In this document: in pieces, positions 51,936 through 64,000 of the stretch | Layout of the letters: each line of letters opens with the position of its first letter | Numbering within the stretch: the stretch's first letter is position 1 | Source of the DNA: Glossina fuscipes | Lineage: Eukaryota > Arthropoda > Insecta > Diptera > Glossinidae | DNA: 64,000 bases | Reading direction: 5' to 3' | Assembly: GCF_014805625.2 (NCBI RefSeq) | Contig: NW_023998414.1 | Coordinates: forward strand, 23,152,315 to 23,216,314 | Position numbers and translations under genes: made by a program | Notes under the pieces: model-generated | The model's input: the letters and a program-made list of their open reading frames with translations, nothing else | What the model was told of the DNA's origin: nothing | Database searches by the model: none

Positions 51936-52787
51936 ATATCCGATCTCATATTTTTGCAAAAAAAAAATTTTAACAAATTTTTAAAACAAATATTTTTTTA
52001 ATCTTTCCAAACTTTTTTTCAAAATATTTCTTATAACACAAAAACAAATTCCAATCGATGCCCTGTCGTATGTTGTATTCTTATCATAAGCTTAGAATAT
52101 TAAAAAATATATGTATATGCATTAAAATGTTTTTTAAAATTTCTTGTCTTACAAAGGCAAAAAAAAAAAAAAATTATTATTAAGTTATCAAAAAGTTATT
52201 TGCTGCAAGATAAAAGAAAAAATTAGAAAATAAGAAAAATATTGCCCACAAATTGACGGTATTCCCAAAAAACATTAAATTCTCAAAAATTTTCCACTGT
52301 TGTTGCATATTCTAACTAACTACCGTAAAGTTTCTGATGCCAACCGACATAAAAAAAAAAAAGGAAAAAAAAAACGAAAAAACGTACAAACGAAAAAACG
52401 AAAAAACAACTACAAAAAGATGTGTCAAACGCTTAAAGTCTGCCCTGTGAAAATTCAACATTCATCTCTTCTTCTTTTATATTATTTTTCGACTCACATG
52501 CAGCTGGGCTGGTCTTATTTTCTTCTTCCTCTCAATTCTACACTACCGGTTTCTGTTTAAGTTATGCACCGCAAGTTTATTGAAGTATAGAGACACACAC
52601 TGAGAGTCATAGAGTCAAAGATATGGCAAATATTCCCAGTGCTTAATTTGCATGTCATGTAAAAAGCGTCTGTTACCACTTGATACGTGAGTCATGGAAC
52701 GTCCCTTAGATGCGGCCGGTTGCAAGGCAACGGCAAACTAAGTTTAATGAAAATTTTTACATCATCATCTAAATGTGCACACACGCT

Positions 52788-52828
52788 TATATATATATAT
52801 ATATATATATATAGATATATATATATAG
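52788..52828. repeat. (TA)n microsatellite
   Basis: About 20 units with one G interruption. Confidence 0.95.
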
Positions 52829-53542
52829 ACAATCAGCCATACTTTAATGAAATATTTTTGCCGATTTATTGCAGTTGTCTTTTGCTTTAACCTCTAGTTC
52901 TTAAAGCATTGATTATATTTCGTTTTTGCTTGTGAACAGATTTTTGCAGCATTTATGGTTTTTCTTTGAGAAAATATTTGCTTAGGATATTTCTGCTCGA
53001 TGTTATTGGTACTTGTTTTTACAAATTTTCATTTTTTTAAGTATTCAAGTGAATGTAAGTAAACATATAGCCAAAAAAGAGAAAATAAAATGAAACGACA
53101 AGCAAAGAAAAGAAGAGATAACGAAAGTGAAAAATGACAAAAAGGAAAAGAAAAAGAAAAAGAAAAAGGAACAAATTCTATTCGTCTTCAGGCAAACCTT
53201 GAACATCCAGCTAGATTGTAAAAATCGCAACATTTCTTATTAAGAGCGGGCGGGTCAATGGCCTAATCGAGACTATTACCGCAATAGACTTATACATCGC
53301 TCTGACCGATAAGTTTCAACTTATAAATAATAAAAGAAAAAATTTTACTGGCTTTATAGCGAATCTTAAATACTCTACATCCTAAGTAAATATATAAAAC
53401 TGTTACTCGGCTTTCTTACTCATTTAACTAATCGAAAGGACGTTTTTACATTAAACAAATCTCTTTGACTTTTTCAACAATTTTAGCCCAATCATGTCCA
53501 TACCATCTCCAATACAAAGTCACGGCTTTTTTGATAGATCGC

Positions 53543-53583
53543 TTACTACTACTACTACTACTACTGCTACTACTACTGCTACT
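53543..53583. repeat. (TAC/TGC)n microsatellite
   Basis: Thirteen trinucleotide units, mostly TAC. The poly-Leu open frame over it is a by-product. Confidence 0.95.
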
Positions 53584-55470
53584 GGTGGACAAAAGTTTAG
53601 AATCCTATGTGGATCAATATTTTAAGAATTGGTATCTTACGCTTGTTTCAAATCAAACGATAAACAAGTGAACGAAGGTTCACTTTATTGGGCTTCGGTC
53701 CAGTCAACCATTGCTGGTAAATTTCATTTTATTGATAATTTTTGGGGAAAGCAGAATTTTTTTCGGAATAAGGAGCGTGTAAGGTTCAAAGATTTTTTTT
53801 TTCTTTTGCCATTAGATAATGACTAAAAAGGCTTAGTTTTCTTTAGGCTAATTCTAGATTATTTAGTCAGAGAAATTTCAATGTATGTAAACATATCCCA
53901 ACTACTTCATCTCGTTTACTTAGTAAAGTGTATTTAAGGAGTCTTCAGCTTTTCATATGGAGTAGTATAGATTAATTTTCTACCCCACTAACTGGGAAAA
54001 GTCATGGAAATTAAAATTATTATCACGAAGCCGTATCGATCTCCGTTGCTTGCAACGCACTTGTAAAGAGTTTGTTTTGACTAAAAATGGCACAAATGCT
54101 AACACCAATAAGCTTAATGAATCCTCTTAACGGCAAACGTTTGTTGAATTTAAGATTGTTAGCATAGCGTTCACCATCATGTGCGTGCACGTATCGAGAA
54201 CATCCTTTACACGTGACTGGTTATATATAAATAATAATTAGCTATAATTACCAATCCAATGTACGGATAAATTTCTTTCGCTTAAGATTCACGATATCTT
54301 CATCTTTATATAAACGAATCTTTGCATACTGTGCAGATGCTACAAATTTTAGAATTGGCGGCAAGTGCTCTTTACATCCTTTGAGTATGGTCCGATTATT
54401 ATCGGTAAGTTGGCGCGAATTGGGTACAATTCCGGGAAATAATATCGATAAATAGCCCCGGAGACCGGAAGAATATTACAAATAAATGGATAACATTTAG
54501 TATATATGCAGGAGAAAATGGCGAGCAATTTGTGCGTAGATTTTGTTCGCCATAGATAATTTCGAAAACACATTTTCACAATTGATTCTCAAAGGCTTAC
54601 AAAGATAGCCGATAGTCGAAACATCCACGTCACTCAATTAGTTTGTAGACTGGCATAGAGCTGGCACACCATTGTTTACGAATGCATGGGACCATTACGT
54701 AGTACCAACTTTGAAAGAGGAAATGTATCAACATTTTTAGATCTTTTCAGTTTTAGTTTACGAGTTTCAGTTATTTTGTTGACGCCAGCTTCTTGCATAG
54801 GCTATAAAACGATTATACGTTTCACTTAAGTCACTCATGTCCCAAGCATCGATGTCGCAATCAAAAAAAAAAAAAAAAAAAAAACTCGAATGTGACGTAT
54901 ACATACATCGTCATACTGTTGAAGTTTTCAAGCTGATTCCTCTCAATATCCACAATGGACTCGTACAGCTTTTCTCCTTTATTTTCCGTTTTTTTTTTTT
55001 TTTTTAAACAAAGATTAATCATATGGTTTCCGATACCTTTTGCAAACTGCCTTGAAGCGAACTTTAAATGTTTTCCGCATTTCCTTTAGATAGCAATGAC
55101 ATAAAGTGATGGCGTAAGTAAATCCTGTATTCGAAAACTATAAAAAAATAGTTTTAATCCCTGTTGTCGTCATTCGTTCAGTTGCCCATATTATCGTAAG
55201 ATCACACAAGATGAGAGTCTCTGACAATAATGTTGCACAAGTAATAACAATGTTGATAAACCCCTCAGCAGTGAATTGAGAAAATAGTCTATGACTAGAA
55301 ATCGTATTAAAAACCTTAAGTGCAGTGTAATAAGTGTGAGTGAAATTTTGTCGTCTTTTCTTTTTGCCGTTTAGTGCCACTAACACTAATAGAAACTCAA
55401 ACACTTCATGCTTGATTTGTTATAACTAAAACAGTTATACTTTGAGATTTTTCTTATGTTCTTACATTTG

Positions 55471-55495
<25 letters not shown>
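55471..55495. repeat. (CT)n microsatellite
   Basis: About 12 units leading into T-runs. Confidence 0.9.
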
Positions 55496-55504
<9 letters not shown>

Positions 55505-56956
55505 TGTTTTTTTTTTGTTTCTTTCTCTCTCTCCCTTACGTTTTTAGTTTATGCTATTAAAGTTTTAAAATTTTTATCGATAGTAGAGACGAAATAAAAC
55601 AATTTTTACCGTGTCTGAGTAAAGCACAAACAAAGAAAATCTTCAGAAAAGAAAAGTAAAAAAAAAAAAAAAAAAAAATTGAATAAAAAAATTGAAATGA
55701 TGGAACTTTTTATATAAATGTTGTACGGTGGTTAATTTCAAGTTGTGCTCTATTAATTAACTTGTTTGACATTTTCAACTGAGAGGTGTGAAAGTGATTA
55801 ATGAAATTAAAGTTAAGGAACTTTTCATTTCCTTTTTCAACGATTTTTATAGATTTGTACAAAGAACGCCAATATATAAATTTTGTTTATTCCCTACTTT
55901 TTTTTCTTTTTCTTTTTTTTTTTTTTTTTTTGTAAAATCCATAAAAGAGATTACTGTTGAGGTTGCCTTCAATTTGAGATACAAAGGACCCATATAGTCA
56001 CTTATTACCTTCAGGCAACCGGTCACATCAATCAAAACTAGGATGGAAGTATATCACAACAGGAGACACAATTTACTTAACATTCAAGTATCCAAGAAAG
56101 CGTTTATGCGTAGACCCAATTACTTTTGTACGAGGTCTATTTTACACGATTTCGAAATAACATCAAATTAAGAGCGAATGCATTTTTTTTTTTTTACACG
56201 AATTCGAAAAAAAAGACATTTGTTTTCTAATTTAATTCTAATTTTGACGGCGTTTCACGGAAATTTATGTATGTACACGGCAAGAAAAAACACAACTGAG
56301 ACAATACTGTGATCAGAAATCAATCGGTTTACGTCCACACCTCTGTTACTGCCTTCCTCTACTTGCACTTGGCCGTTAAAAACGAACGAAATTCTTCATT
56401 TGAATCAAATCCGGCAATTATGCTAGACATACCCGACATATCATCTATCTACCCGATGATAGCATTTTCGATCCAATTCGTAATAATCGTACACCCTGAT
56501 TATCAAGTAGCGATAAATAGTTAAGAAATAGATCTTTATCCCCAATTTTATGGATTGAATTTTCACTGTGCACTAATTTTAATCGCCTTTTTGCCCTTTG
56601 TAATACAAGTGAATGGATTTTGTTTAATAAACCTATAATATAGATATCATTATCACTTTTTCATATGATTTTTTGAAAAAATATATAGAAATTTTTCATT
56701 TTCCACGATTTTTTACCGATGCACGAAACTTGCACAATTTTTTCGCACGGATTTCTAAGGAAGATATCTAGAAACAAGAGTAAGTTGTGTTATACGATTT
56801 ACAGTTATTGCGTACTAAAGACCGTTTTCCCCAAATAACGTATATCAGAGAAATTTTGCTGGTTTATCTTAATTAATAATAATATAATACAACTTAACGA
56901 CTACTTAAGCACTACTTTACTTACAAAATGCAGATATAGAAGGACTCAATCTCCCT

Positions 56957-56959
<3 letters not shown>

Positions 56960-56999
<40 letters not shown>
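56960..56999. repeat. (CT)n microsatellite
   Basis: About 20 perfect units, the longest CT array here. Confidence 0.95.
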
Positions 57000-57002
<3 letters not shown>

Positions 57003-57159
57003 CCGCCAGCTGTAGTAGAGACGAAAAACTACAATTTATGCTCGATGTCAATCAATTTAAGAATCAAGAATTGAAGCCAATAGAAATATCGTTGTTATTA
57101 TTATTAATTTAGCCGGAGAATCAATTCTGAGACCAATGTTTTAAATCTTTTTTTGAAAA

Positions 57160-57250
57160 GTCTACCGTACTTAAGATTTGAACCCACGACCATTGAGTCG
57201 TTAGTAGAGACTCTTTGCCTGCTCGATCTCTTTTGGGGATTATACCAGCC
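57160..57250 (-). repeat. tRNA-derived SINE head
   Basis: On the minus strand 'gatcgagcaggcaaagagtc' (A-box side) is followed by 'aatggtcgtgggttcaaatc', whose GTGGGTTCAAATCT is a good B-box (57172-57185), then 'ttaagtacggtagac'. The order resembles the heads at 39176 ('agtagacaagaacc', then 'ggggattcaactctcaagtg') and 43978, so it is probably a truncated member of that family. The body segment is not present. Confidence 0.5.
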
Positions 57251-57494
57251 TCCCACCAGGGCGCACTAGAAATACAGACAAGCTAAAGAATATAATAGAT
57301 TCGTGCTTCCATATAATTTCATCAACGACACCTGTGGATGAAAATGATAAAATAATGCAAAGTTGAAATGTACACAACAGACGAATTCGATCAATTTGAA
57401 TTATTAAATATATAAAATAACAGTTTTACGCTTATACTAACTAAATAATAATTTAGTTACTAGTTTTCGACGTTCATTGCATTTGTTACTTGAT

Positions 57495-57925
57495 TTGAAG
57501 AGATCTGCTGCCGAAGCCCGTCAAACACTTTCAGAAGTTTCACTAAGTCCTAAGGCAGCAAATTGTAGTGTATTATGCGCACCTAAAACCAAATGAAACT
57601 GTCACTGCAGATGCCTACCAACATCAGTTGAATAAATTGAATGACTTGTTGTTGCAAAAAAAAATCATCAATAGAGCTGCACAGACGCATAGTTATCCTC
57701 TTGCATGGCTAGGCCTAGCCATATGTTGCAAGGGAGAGTTGTACCGCACCCAGTATACTCACCAGAAATAGCGCCTTCCGATTCCGGAATGCCGAAGAAA
57801 TGAGAAAAGGTGTCAATGATTGGATCGCTGTTAAACCAATATCGTTCTCTTGACACGGTGTCGCCATATTATCAGAAAGATGGCACCAAGCTGCAGAAAA
57901 TGAAGGAAAATATTTTAATTAATTT
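57495..57925 (+). pseudogene. mariner transposase relic, internally deleted
   Basis: This is a third mariner family. RSAAEARQTLSEV (57501-57539, one frame) fits the start of the N-terminal helix-turn-helix. It is followed almost at once, in another frame, by VVYYAHLKPNETVTADAY and HQLNKLNDLLLQKK, which belong between the first and second catalytic Asp. So about half the protein, including the GDE motif, is deleted. The QDNA block is unreadable. Then VPHPVYSPEIAPSD (57740-57782) gives the third Asp, and GVNDWIAVKPISF, a stop, HGVAILSERW and ENEGKYFN give a textbook mariner C-terminus ending in TAA near 57920. It is much older than the copy at 15590. Terminal repeats were not found. Confidence 0.8.
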
Positions 57926-58219
57926 ACACAATTATTTTCAATAAATGACGTTTTCCAAGTGCAAAAATGATCAAAATATATGCAATTACGTAGTTTTGAG
58001 AATGAAATGCAATCGACCTCTCAAATATTGAAAGTGAAAATACATTTAAATTCTAACCATAATCGAAAAATCGATTTTATAAATTAGATAAAAAAATCCA
58101 CCTAAATATTCCTTGAGCCGTTTAAGACGATTAATACGAGACATTATTGTTTAGTAAAGAGCGCAATCTGCTTTCCCTTTAAATTACATATTAAACGGAA
58201 GCCTACATTAAATAGATAC

Positions 58220-58221
<2 letters not shown>

Positions 58222-58258
<37 letters not shown>
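58222..58258. repeat. (TA)n microsatellite
   Basis: TA units with early interruptions. Confidence 0.95.
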
Positions 58259-58660
58259 AGCTATGGTGTATCTGATAAAGTAATCATAATTTATTAAAGA
58301 TTTTTCTCGTTTCAACACAAACTAATGATGAGCATGAAAACAATTCGTTCCAAGTCGTATAAAATTTCTTTCCACTTAATTTTCTGGTTTGGTCTTCTTC
58401 TTATTTATCCAGAGTATGAAGAAAACAAGATTTCTTATGTTATTTTCGCAAAAAAAAAAAAAGAACAACCAACAGATGTTGCAGGTGTTTCTAAGAACCG
58501 CCTGTCATTTACACAAACTAACTGATGGCTTTCAAACAGAAAACATCTTCCAAAAAAAGGAAAAAAAAAAAACCTAAAAATTCTATTTGCAACTAGGTCA
58601 CGCGGTATAAAGGTATATTCATTTTCACATATTACTTGCAATGGTTATTCTCTAGGATAA

Positions 58661-58673
58661 GACACACACATAC

Positions 58674-58723
<50 letters not shown>

Positions 58724-58743
58724 AGAAACGCACCACCACCACC
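58661..58743. repeat. (AC)n then (ACC)n compound microsatellite
   Basis: AC/ACAT units, about 19 perfect AC units, a GA bridge, then ACC units. Confidence 0.95.
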
Positions 58744-60329
58744 ATCAACGTCATGAAAATCAACGATATTATGAAAACAATACAGTCATAGCACCATAAA
58801 CGATGATCAGAGCAAAGTCAACATTTGTTTTGGAAAAATAAACAAATAATTGCTGTTAGTGCGAGGCAAGCAACCTAAGGTTAACTACGGGCAGAACCAT
58901 AACATTCGATTTAAAAACCTATAGGTTCGACTTAATTTTATTTTTTTTTTTTTTGTTTTTGAAATTCTCAATATCTCGTTTACTCAAACATTTGTGCTTA
59001 TAGCCATTACAATACTCTCAACGTCACGCTGATATCATCAATCATATTTGGAAATGTTCATAACAGAATACAAGCGTAGCAAAGGTGCATATGAATACAG
59101 GCCATATTTGATTACTCTCTGCAAGTGTTTGTTTTTGTGCGTGTTTGCCGCTGCTAAGAATTCTCTATTTTTTTACTCTGCTCAGTTCCTATAAGTCTAT
59201 AGAGAGTTATATATTCTATTCTTTTTTCGTATGTATATACGAATGTTATGCTCGCATACCGGCAAGCAAACAAAAATGCGGTATGTTGTAATATATATCA
59301 TATGTAACAGTTGTGCTTAAATATTTATGAGATTTCGTGTGGCGCACTCTCATGTTTACCAACCATACAACGGAAAACACTAAAGAGGGCAAAGTAAAAC
59401 ACAAAAACGGACTCTGAAAATGTGTTATGGAACACTTTGTGTTTAGAGAACTATGCTCCAATACGCAATATAAACACATCTAAACAAGTATTATGCAACA
59501 ATCAGTGAAAAAGGAAAAATAAAACAAAAAAAAAGAAGAAATTTTTATAAAGCGTTGTAGCAAAAAAATTCGAACGCACTCACACAGGCCTTCACATACA
59601 CCGAAAATCAAAGGAAATCTTGTAGCAAATGCTGTAAATGAATTTTGCTACTAAGTTGAAGTTTTATTTCACATCACAACTACTCAGCCCACACATACCG
59701 CCGTCCCCGTCACCTCACCACGCATCAAATAGTACCCCAAAAAAGAAAAGACAAAAATACGAAAATAAAAGAGAAAAGAGCGAAAAATCGTATCATCATT
59801 ATCATCGTTTTTCACTATTCACTATATTATTTACCTGGCAGTTGCTGTATGTATAAGAATTTGTGGACCTATTACAAATGAAATAAGAAGCAATAAAGAG
59901 CGTAAAGGGAAATACACAAACACATGCATACATGTTGTGATAAATGTTGTGCAGTCTGACAATATCCTTAACGTTTTCCACAGTGCAACGATAATCACTG
60001 GGTAACAGTAACTAACGGCTTTTGTATTAAAAACTCTACTCATATGTTGACTTATGAGCCTAAATACAGTTCGCTATTGCTTCACGACTACATTAATTAC
60101 GCACAGTATGTTGGAAACTAATTAGAAACAAATGTAGGCTTATATACATACATCTACACATTTATCATATCATTTTGCCTTCTTTTACCTGCATGCATGC
60201 ATGCTTACCTCTATTTTTTTCTTCTCTTTTGGGATCAGGCATACTTTCAATTTCAGTACGTTAATGCACATTCACATGTTTACAGTGAAAGACGCGAATA
60301 GAAAAAAGGAAAAAGAAAAAAGAGAATAG

Positions 60330-60330
<1 letters not shown>

Positions 60331-60354
<24 letters not shown>
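60331..60354. repeat. poly-A, 24 bases
   Basis: An A-run at the end of an A/G-rich tract (60300-60354). Confidence 0.9.
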
Positions 60355-60360
<6 letters not shown>

Positions 60361-60644
60361 TTTGTTGACTCTTTGCGCACAGCAAATTAGCACAAAACAC
60401 TATTTGATTGGTTAAAATCTAAATCAGCGACAGACGCATGCATACGCGGCCATATACTTGACTATATCATCTATGTGCATATACATGCACATATAAAGTG
60501 CATTGTATATTGTATATTGGGAATTTATTGGCATTTTTATTGATGCCAGTAACAAACATGATTTGATGATTATGTAAAATTTTATTTCATTCCTCGAAAC
60601 CAATAATTCGAAGGTTTATTAATTTTGTCGTGATATACGTACGG

Positions 60645-60705
60645 AATAGTGGATAGCTCAGGGCATAAGACTCAAGGCTGCCAAATTGATGGAGCACATC
60701 TTTCA
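60645..60705 (+). repeat. possible tRNA-like relic, A-box only
   Basis: GTGGATAGCTCAGGGCATAA (from 60649) is close to a tRNA A-box and D-loop. No B-box can be seen at the proper distance, so this may be chance or a decayed SINE head. Confidence 0.25.
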
Positions 60706-60962
60706 CATAATTACTGGGACTTTGATAGCTTTTCAATACTTTATGCCTAAGGTATTGAGATACTATTTACTTTACCTTTGCTACTTGCTTTTCTGACTGT
60801 TATTTTAATGATAGCTTTATGTTTAAACTTAAGTTCACGTGCTAGTGCTTCAAATCGCGCATAAATATGCTTAGATATTGTTTAGTTTGTGAATCAAACT
60901 TGTTAGCTTGACCGTGCTTTTGAAATACGTACGTTAAGCCTTTAACTTTAAAATTTCCTTCG

Positions 60963-61002
60963 CTTACCGCATACGATAACCGCACTTACCGCATACGATA
61001 AC
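60963..61002. repeat. short tandem duplication, 22-base period
   Basis: 'cttaccgcatacgataac' occurs at 60963-60980 and again, unchanged, at 60985-61002. Confidence 0.9.
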
Positions 61003-62848
61003 AATGAAAAGACTGCACACAAAAACGTATTCATATCGCGGTCGTCCAAAACAAGTCCAAAAACAATTATTGGTTTTCAGCTTTACGGTAAATGATTAAA
61101 GGCATTCGAGCTAAAATTAGTGAATTTCTAAAGGATCGCATCATTGTGCACATGTGTAAATGACATGCTCTCAGCATTAATTATACATGAACTGTTGTTG
61201 TTAAACGTTTAGCTAATAGAACATTTGCCTAATAGTATACTATAAAAATGATTGCAATTTTAATTAACGCATAACGTAATCCCTTGTAAATGCCTTAGTG
61301 TGCAAGCAAAGCGCGAAGTTACGCAAATATTCTCCATATTGAATTTAATTTCAGTAGAAATTCGATCGAATAAGATTTCAGCAGATATCAGCAGATAAGT
61401 AATATGGTACTTAAATGCCAATAATTCATATTCGTTTTCTGCAATACGCAATAAGTAAAGCTGTTCTCGTCCTTTTTACATATATCAGGACTACTTACCT
61501 GACCCAATCTGCTCAACAAATTACAAGCATCACCCTGCATGTAGAATTTCCTTTAGGCATGCGCAACATTTTTCATAAAGTAAAAAAAATCTATTCATTA
61601 ATTTTTCAGGGCGCAAGATTCTATATATATATATTTATATATAGATATAGATATATATAAAATTTGCATAAATTTTCAAAGCAAAATGCCTGCGAATAAA
61701 TGATTGATTAACATGACGTGTGTGGTGAGCGAACATCGTTTCAAATCGAGTAAAGTTTCGTTTCGATCTGTGCCCAAAGAATTCTCACAAATCGCTGCCG
61801 TTTCGCGCTTTCAATTATCGAATTTTCTTTATAAACGACATGAACTTCACTTGTGCTTTTTGTAAATAAAAAAAATCAAATACACTTTTTCTTTCCCTAT
61901 TCAAGGTGATGTAATGAATGAAATTTCGTTTGCATAATATATTCGTTTGGATAGTACCTTTAATTTCCGATACGCTCTATACGACCGCGAATATAATTGC
62001 GTACGAGATTTATCGAAAATTCGCCGAAAGATCATGCATAGCAGAAATTTCTTGAAAGTGAAGCTTCCAAATGACCTGACTTAACCCGACCTATGGCCCT
62101 TCGCAAGCAAATAAAAACTTGACACTTGCCTCATTTGCTTTCGTAATAAAGTTTAAACAAAATATGTTACCTATCGTGCAATCAACTCAATATACTTAGT
62201 CAAATTTTCTGAAAATAAATGGACAGAATGCAAAACGTATGAAAAAAAAGAAAACAAAACTATGTATATGCACTTAACCAAAACACCATTTTGAATATTG
62301 AATAGTTAGAAAGGTTTGTTTTGGAAGGCGTAAAAAACGCTAACGTGCACACGTCGTGCAGCATGAAGAAAGACAACAAAAACAACAAAAACAAAAACAA
62401 ATAGCAAGCGAAATCTTTTTCATGCTAATATTTCAAACTGTTTCACCAACATCTAACATTTCAAATAACAACACATGAAAAACAGCTGTTACAAAACATT
62501 CATTTGGTTTATATGAGAAAAACAAACCGACGATGCCGCTGCTGTATGCGAGTTTTTACTCTTTTTGTACATTATGTATTCGGCGATAAGTCAATGGAAA
62601 AAAACAAAATAAAAAAGATCTGCAATAACAAAAGATACGTTTTGCATACATATATTGAAAATATTAATATAAGAAAAACATGAATAATAGCGAAATAATG
62701 ATATAAAAATCTCAAATTAAATATGCAAACTATGTAGTGTGCCCTTGGAATTAAGAAAAACTGATTGCAAGTGCCCAAGAGGGGGAGAACTCTTACAATA
62801 GCACCTAAGCATAAGATAAGTTATTTGATTTGATTTTATGGGTTTTTA

Positions 62849-62849
<1 letters not shown>

Positions 62850-62887
<38 letters not shown>

Positions 62888-62896
62888 CACTACTAC
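62850..62896. repeat. (ACT)n microsatellite
   Basis: About 15 units with one CCA interruption. Confidence 0.95.
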
Positions 62897-62995
62897 ACCA
62901 AGCCCGTTGCACGTACATAAGAAACTTTGCAAAGCTATTTGTTAATTAAATTTAATTTCGTAAACTAATATTAATTGCATTGGGTATAATAAATA

Positions 62996-63567
62996 CTTAC
63001 TCATATCGGTTTATTGGGCAATGAGCAGGCTGATCGAGTTGCGAACAATGCTGCCTCTGCACCTCTAATTATGGATAATGTCAAGGAAAAGTTGGATCTT
63101 TAAAGAGAAAATTACAGAAGGAAATCTACAATACCGTCATCAGCACTACTCTTCCATTAACCCTCAATCACCTCCACCTCCTTTATAGGCAACAAATGTT
63201 GAGAAAACCAAGATTCAAACATTTTCGAGAATTCGCTTTGGTCGTACAATTGCAACTCACCAATGGATCTTGAAGAAGTCGTCCTCTCCTGCAATCTGCA
63301 ATTGTTGCCAAATTCGCACTATAAAGCACATTCTCTGCGACTGCCTTAACTTTACCTTGGCTAAAAGCATTGCATTTGGAACGAGTAACCCTATGGACCT
63401 TCGACAATCAGCTTCAGAATCGAATATCAATTCTATATATTACTTTATCAAAACTACTAGGCTCAATATCTAACGTATTTTTATAAATTAGAGCCGATAG
63501 CCTGTGTTGCTAATGCTCAATGTCTTTTCTTTTTTTAGTCTATGAATTTATTTCGTTAGGCTAAAAT

Positions 63568-63568
<1 letters not shown>
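62996..63568 (+). pseudogene. I-clade LINE, RNase H and C-terminus, 5'-truncated
   Basis: The 3' end of an I-type non-LTR retrotransposon. HIGLLGNEQADRVANNA (63002-63052) is the last RNase H motif ('H.GI.GNE.AD..A'), whose Asp is catalytic and whose His is conserved. A stop follows soon after. A later frame gives RIRFGRTIATHQWIL, then CNCCQIRTIKHILCDCLNF (63294-63350), the 'C..C....T..H.L..C..F' knuckle typical of this clade's C-terminus, and ends NSIYYFIKTTRLNI with TAA at about 63471-63473. About 95 bases of 3' UTR and an AAT tail follow. Upstream of 62996 the frame has no RT, so the insertion was 5'-truncated inside the RNase H domain, as is usual for LINEs. No clear target duplication was found. 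Confidence 0.8.

Positions 63569-63600
<32 letters not shown>
63569..63600. repeat. (AAT)n tail of the I-like element
   Basis: About 10 AAT/TAA units right after the 3' UTR. I elements end in TAA units instead of poly-A, so this supports the I-clade call. Confidence 0.85.
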
Positions 63601-64000
63601 TACTAAATATACTACATACGACGACAAGAGAACACGTTCATTGCTTACAAAAAGATATTTGCGTTTAATCCCTTATTCCCTTGCTTAGAGCTACCGTCAA
63701 ATGTTTCAAAATCTGAAAATGTTTTATTGAAAAAAGATATCAATATGCCGATCGTTAAAGTATTAATACTCATGATAATTAAAACAAAGATAGTACCGCA
63801 AGAAATCATAATTATTTGGAAAATAAAACTGAACTTCTCAACACGTTACACAAATAATATAGAGTATGTTTCACTTGCTGAGAGATTCAAAATTTGATTT
63901 ACAAAAGCATTAGAAGGAAAGCATTTCATAAGAAATCCGTTTGAAAATATGATATTGATGAGCTTTTAATGGGGAGTGGTCGAAAAATTGGACCAATTCG
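63601..64000. other. AT-rich flank, no gene seen
   Basis: Nothing recognisable on either strand. Confidence 0.6.

Larger units (their letters stand above)
51936..57159. other. non-coding stretch
   Basis: No gene was recognised. It holds TA at 52788-52828, AAAAAG units near 53150-53169, TAC at 53543-53583, A-runs at 54863-54883 and 55658-55678, T-runs at 54990-55005 and 55908-55931, and CT arrays at 55471-55495 and 56960-56999. Confidence 0.55.
57926..60644. other. non-coding stretch
   Basis: No gene was recognised. It holds TA at 58222-58258, AC then ACC at 58661-58743, T-runs near 58940, and A25-like runs at 60331-60354. Confidence 0.6.
60706..62995. other. non-coding stretch
   Basis: No gene was recognised. 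It holds the 22-base tandem duplication at 60963-61002, TA/TATAGA units at 61621-61662 and an ACT array at 62850-62896. Confidence 0.6.

Noticed and set aside
1..64000. CRISPR array or prokaryotic operon
   Set aside because: The direct repeats are microsatellites without regular unique spacers, and the sequence is clearly eukaryotic.

Overview
The window is AT-rich, repeat-laden, non-coding DNA from an insect, most likely a higher fly. A tephritid fruit fly is my best guess, but the species cannot be fixed from sequence alone. Four things point this way: a mellifera-type mariner; Jockey-, I- and RTE-like LINE relics of kinds common in insects; abundant TATG/TATA, AC, CAG and TAC microsatellites; and copies of an interspersed repeat built around 'gacggacag' that I recognise from fly intergenic DNA. 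I found no host protein gene, tRNA gene, rRNA or CRISPR. Most open frames are chance products of low-complexity DNA. The window could be a gene desert or the interior of a large intron.

Layout. 0-2 kb: C-terminal relic of an RTE-like LINE on the minus strand (1441-1772). 2-14 kb: no gene; microsatellites and two degenerate fly repeats (7385-8090, 11058-11545). 14.4-16.9 kb: the densest transposon block, a Jockey-like reverse transcriptase relic ending in an A-rich tail, followed directly by a mellifera-subfamily mariner that keeps its left terminal repeat and its three catalytic aspartates but carries two frameshifts. 23-26 kb: a tRNA-like SINE relic, another fly repeat, and a second, unrelated mariner relic on the minus strand. 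26-39 kb: no recognised gene, many simple repeats. 39-47.6 kb: two related tRNA-headed SINE copies, a Jockey-type gag (ORF1) relic with a zinc knuckle and a Ser/Thr-rich linker, another tRNA-like relic, and the longest fly-repeat copy. 51.2-52 kb: minus-strand Jockey-like RT with a mutated active site and an embedded GA microsatellite. 57-58 kb: a SINE head and a third mariner, internally deleted. 63-63.6 kb: the end of an I-clade LINE (RNase H, CCHC knuckle, 3' UTR) with an (AAT)n tail.

Nothing here works together as a pathway. The genes are remains of at least eight independent insertions in different states of decay. I do not see a new biological system. The points most worth following are the tRNA-headed SINE family, the mariner whose right end gives way to a poly-T run, the growth of LINE tails and linkers into microsatellites, and two short coding-looking stretches of unknown origin (21462-21686 and 37456-37720).
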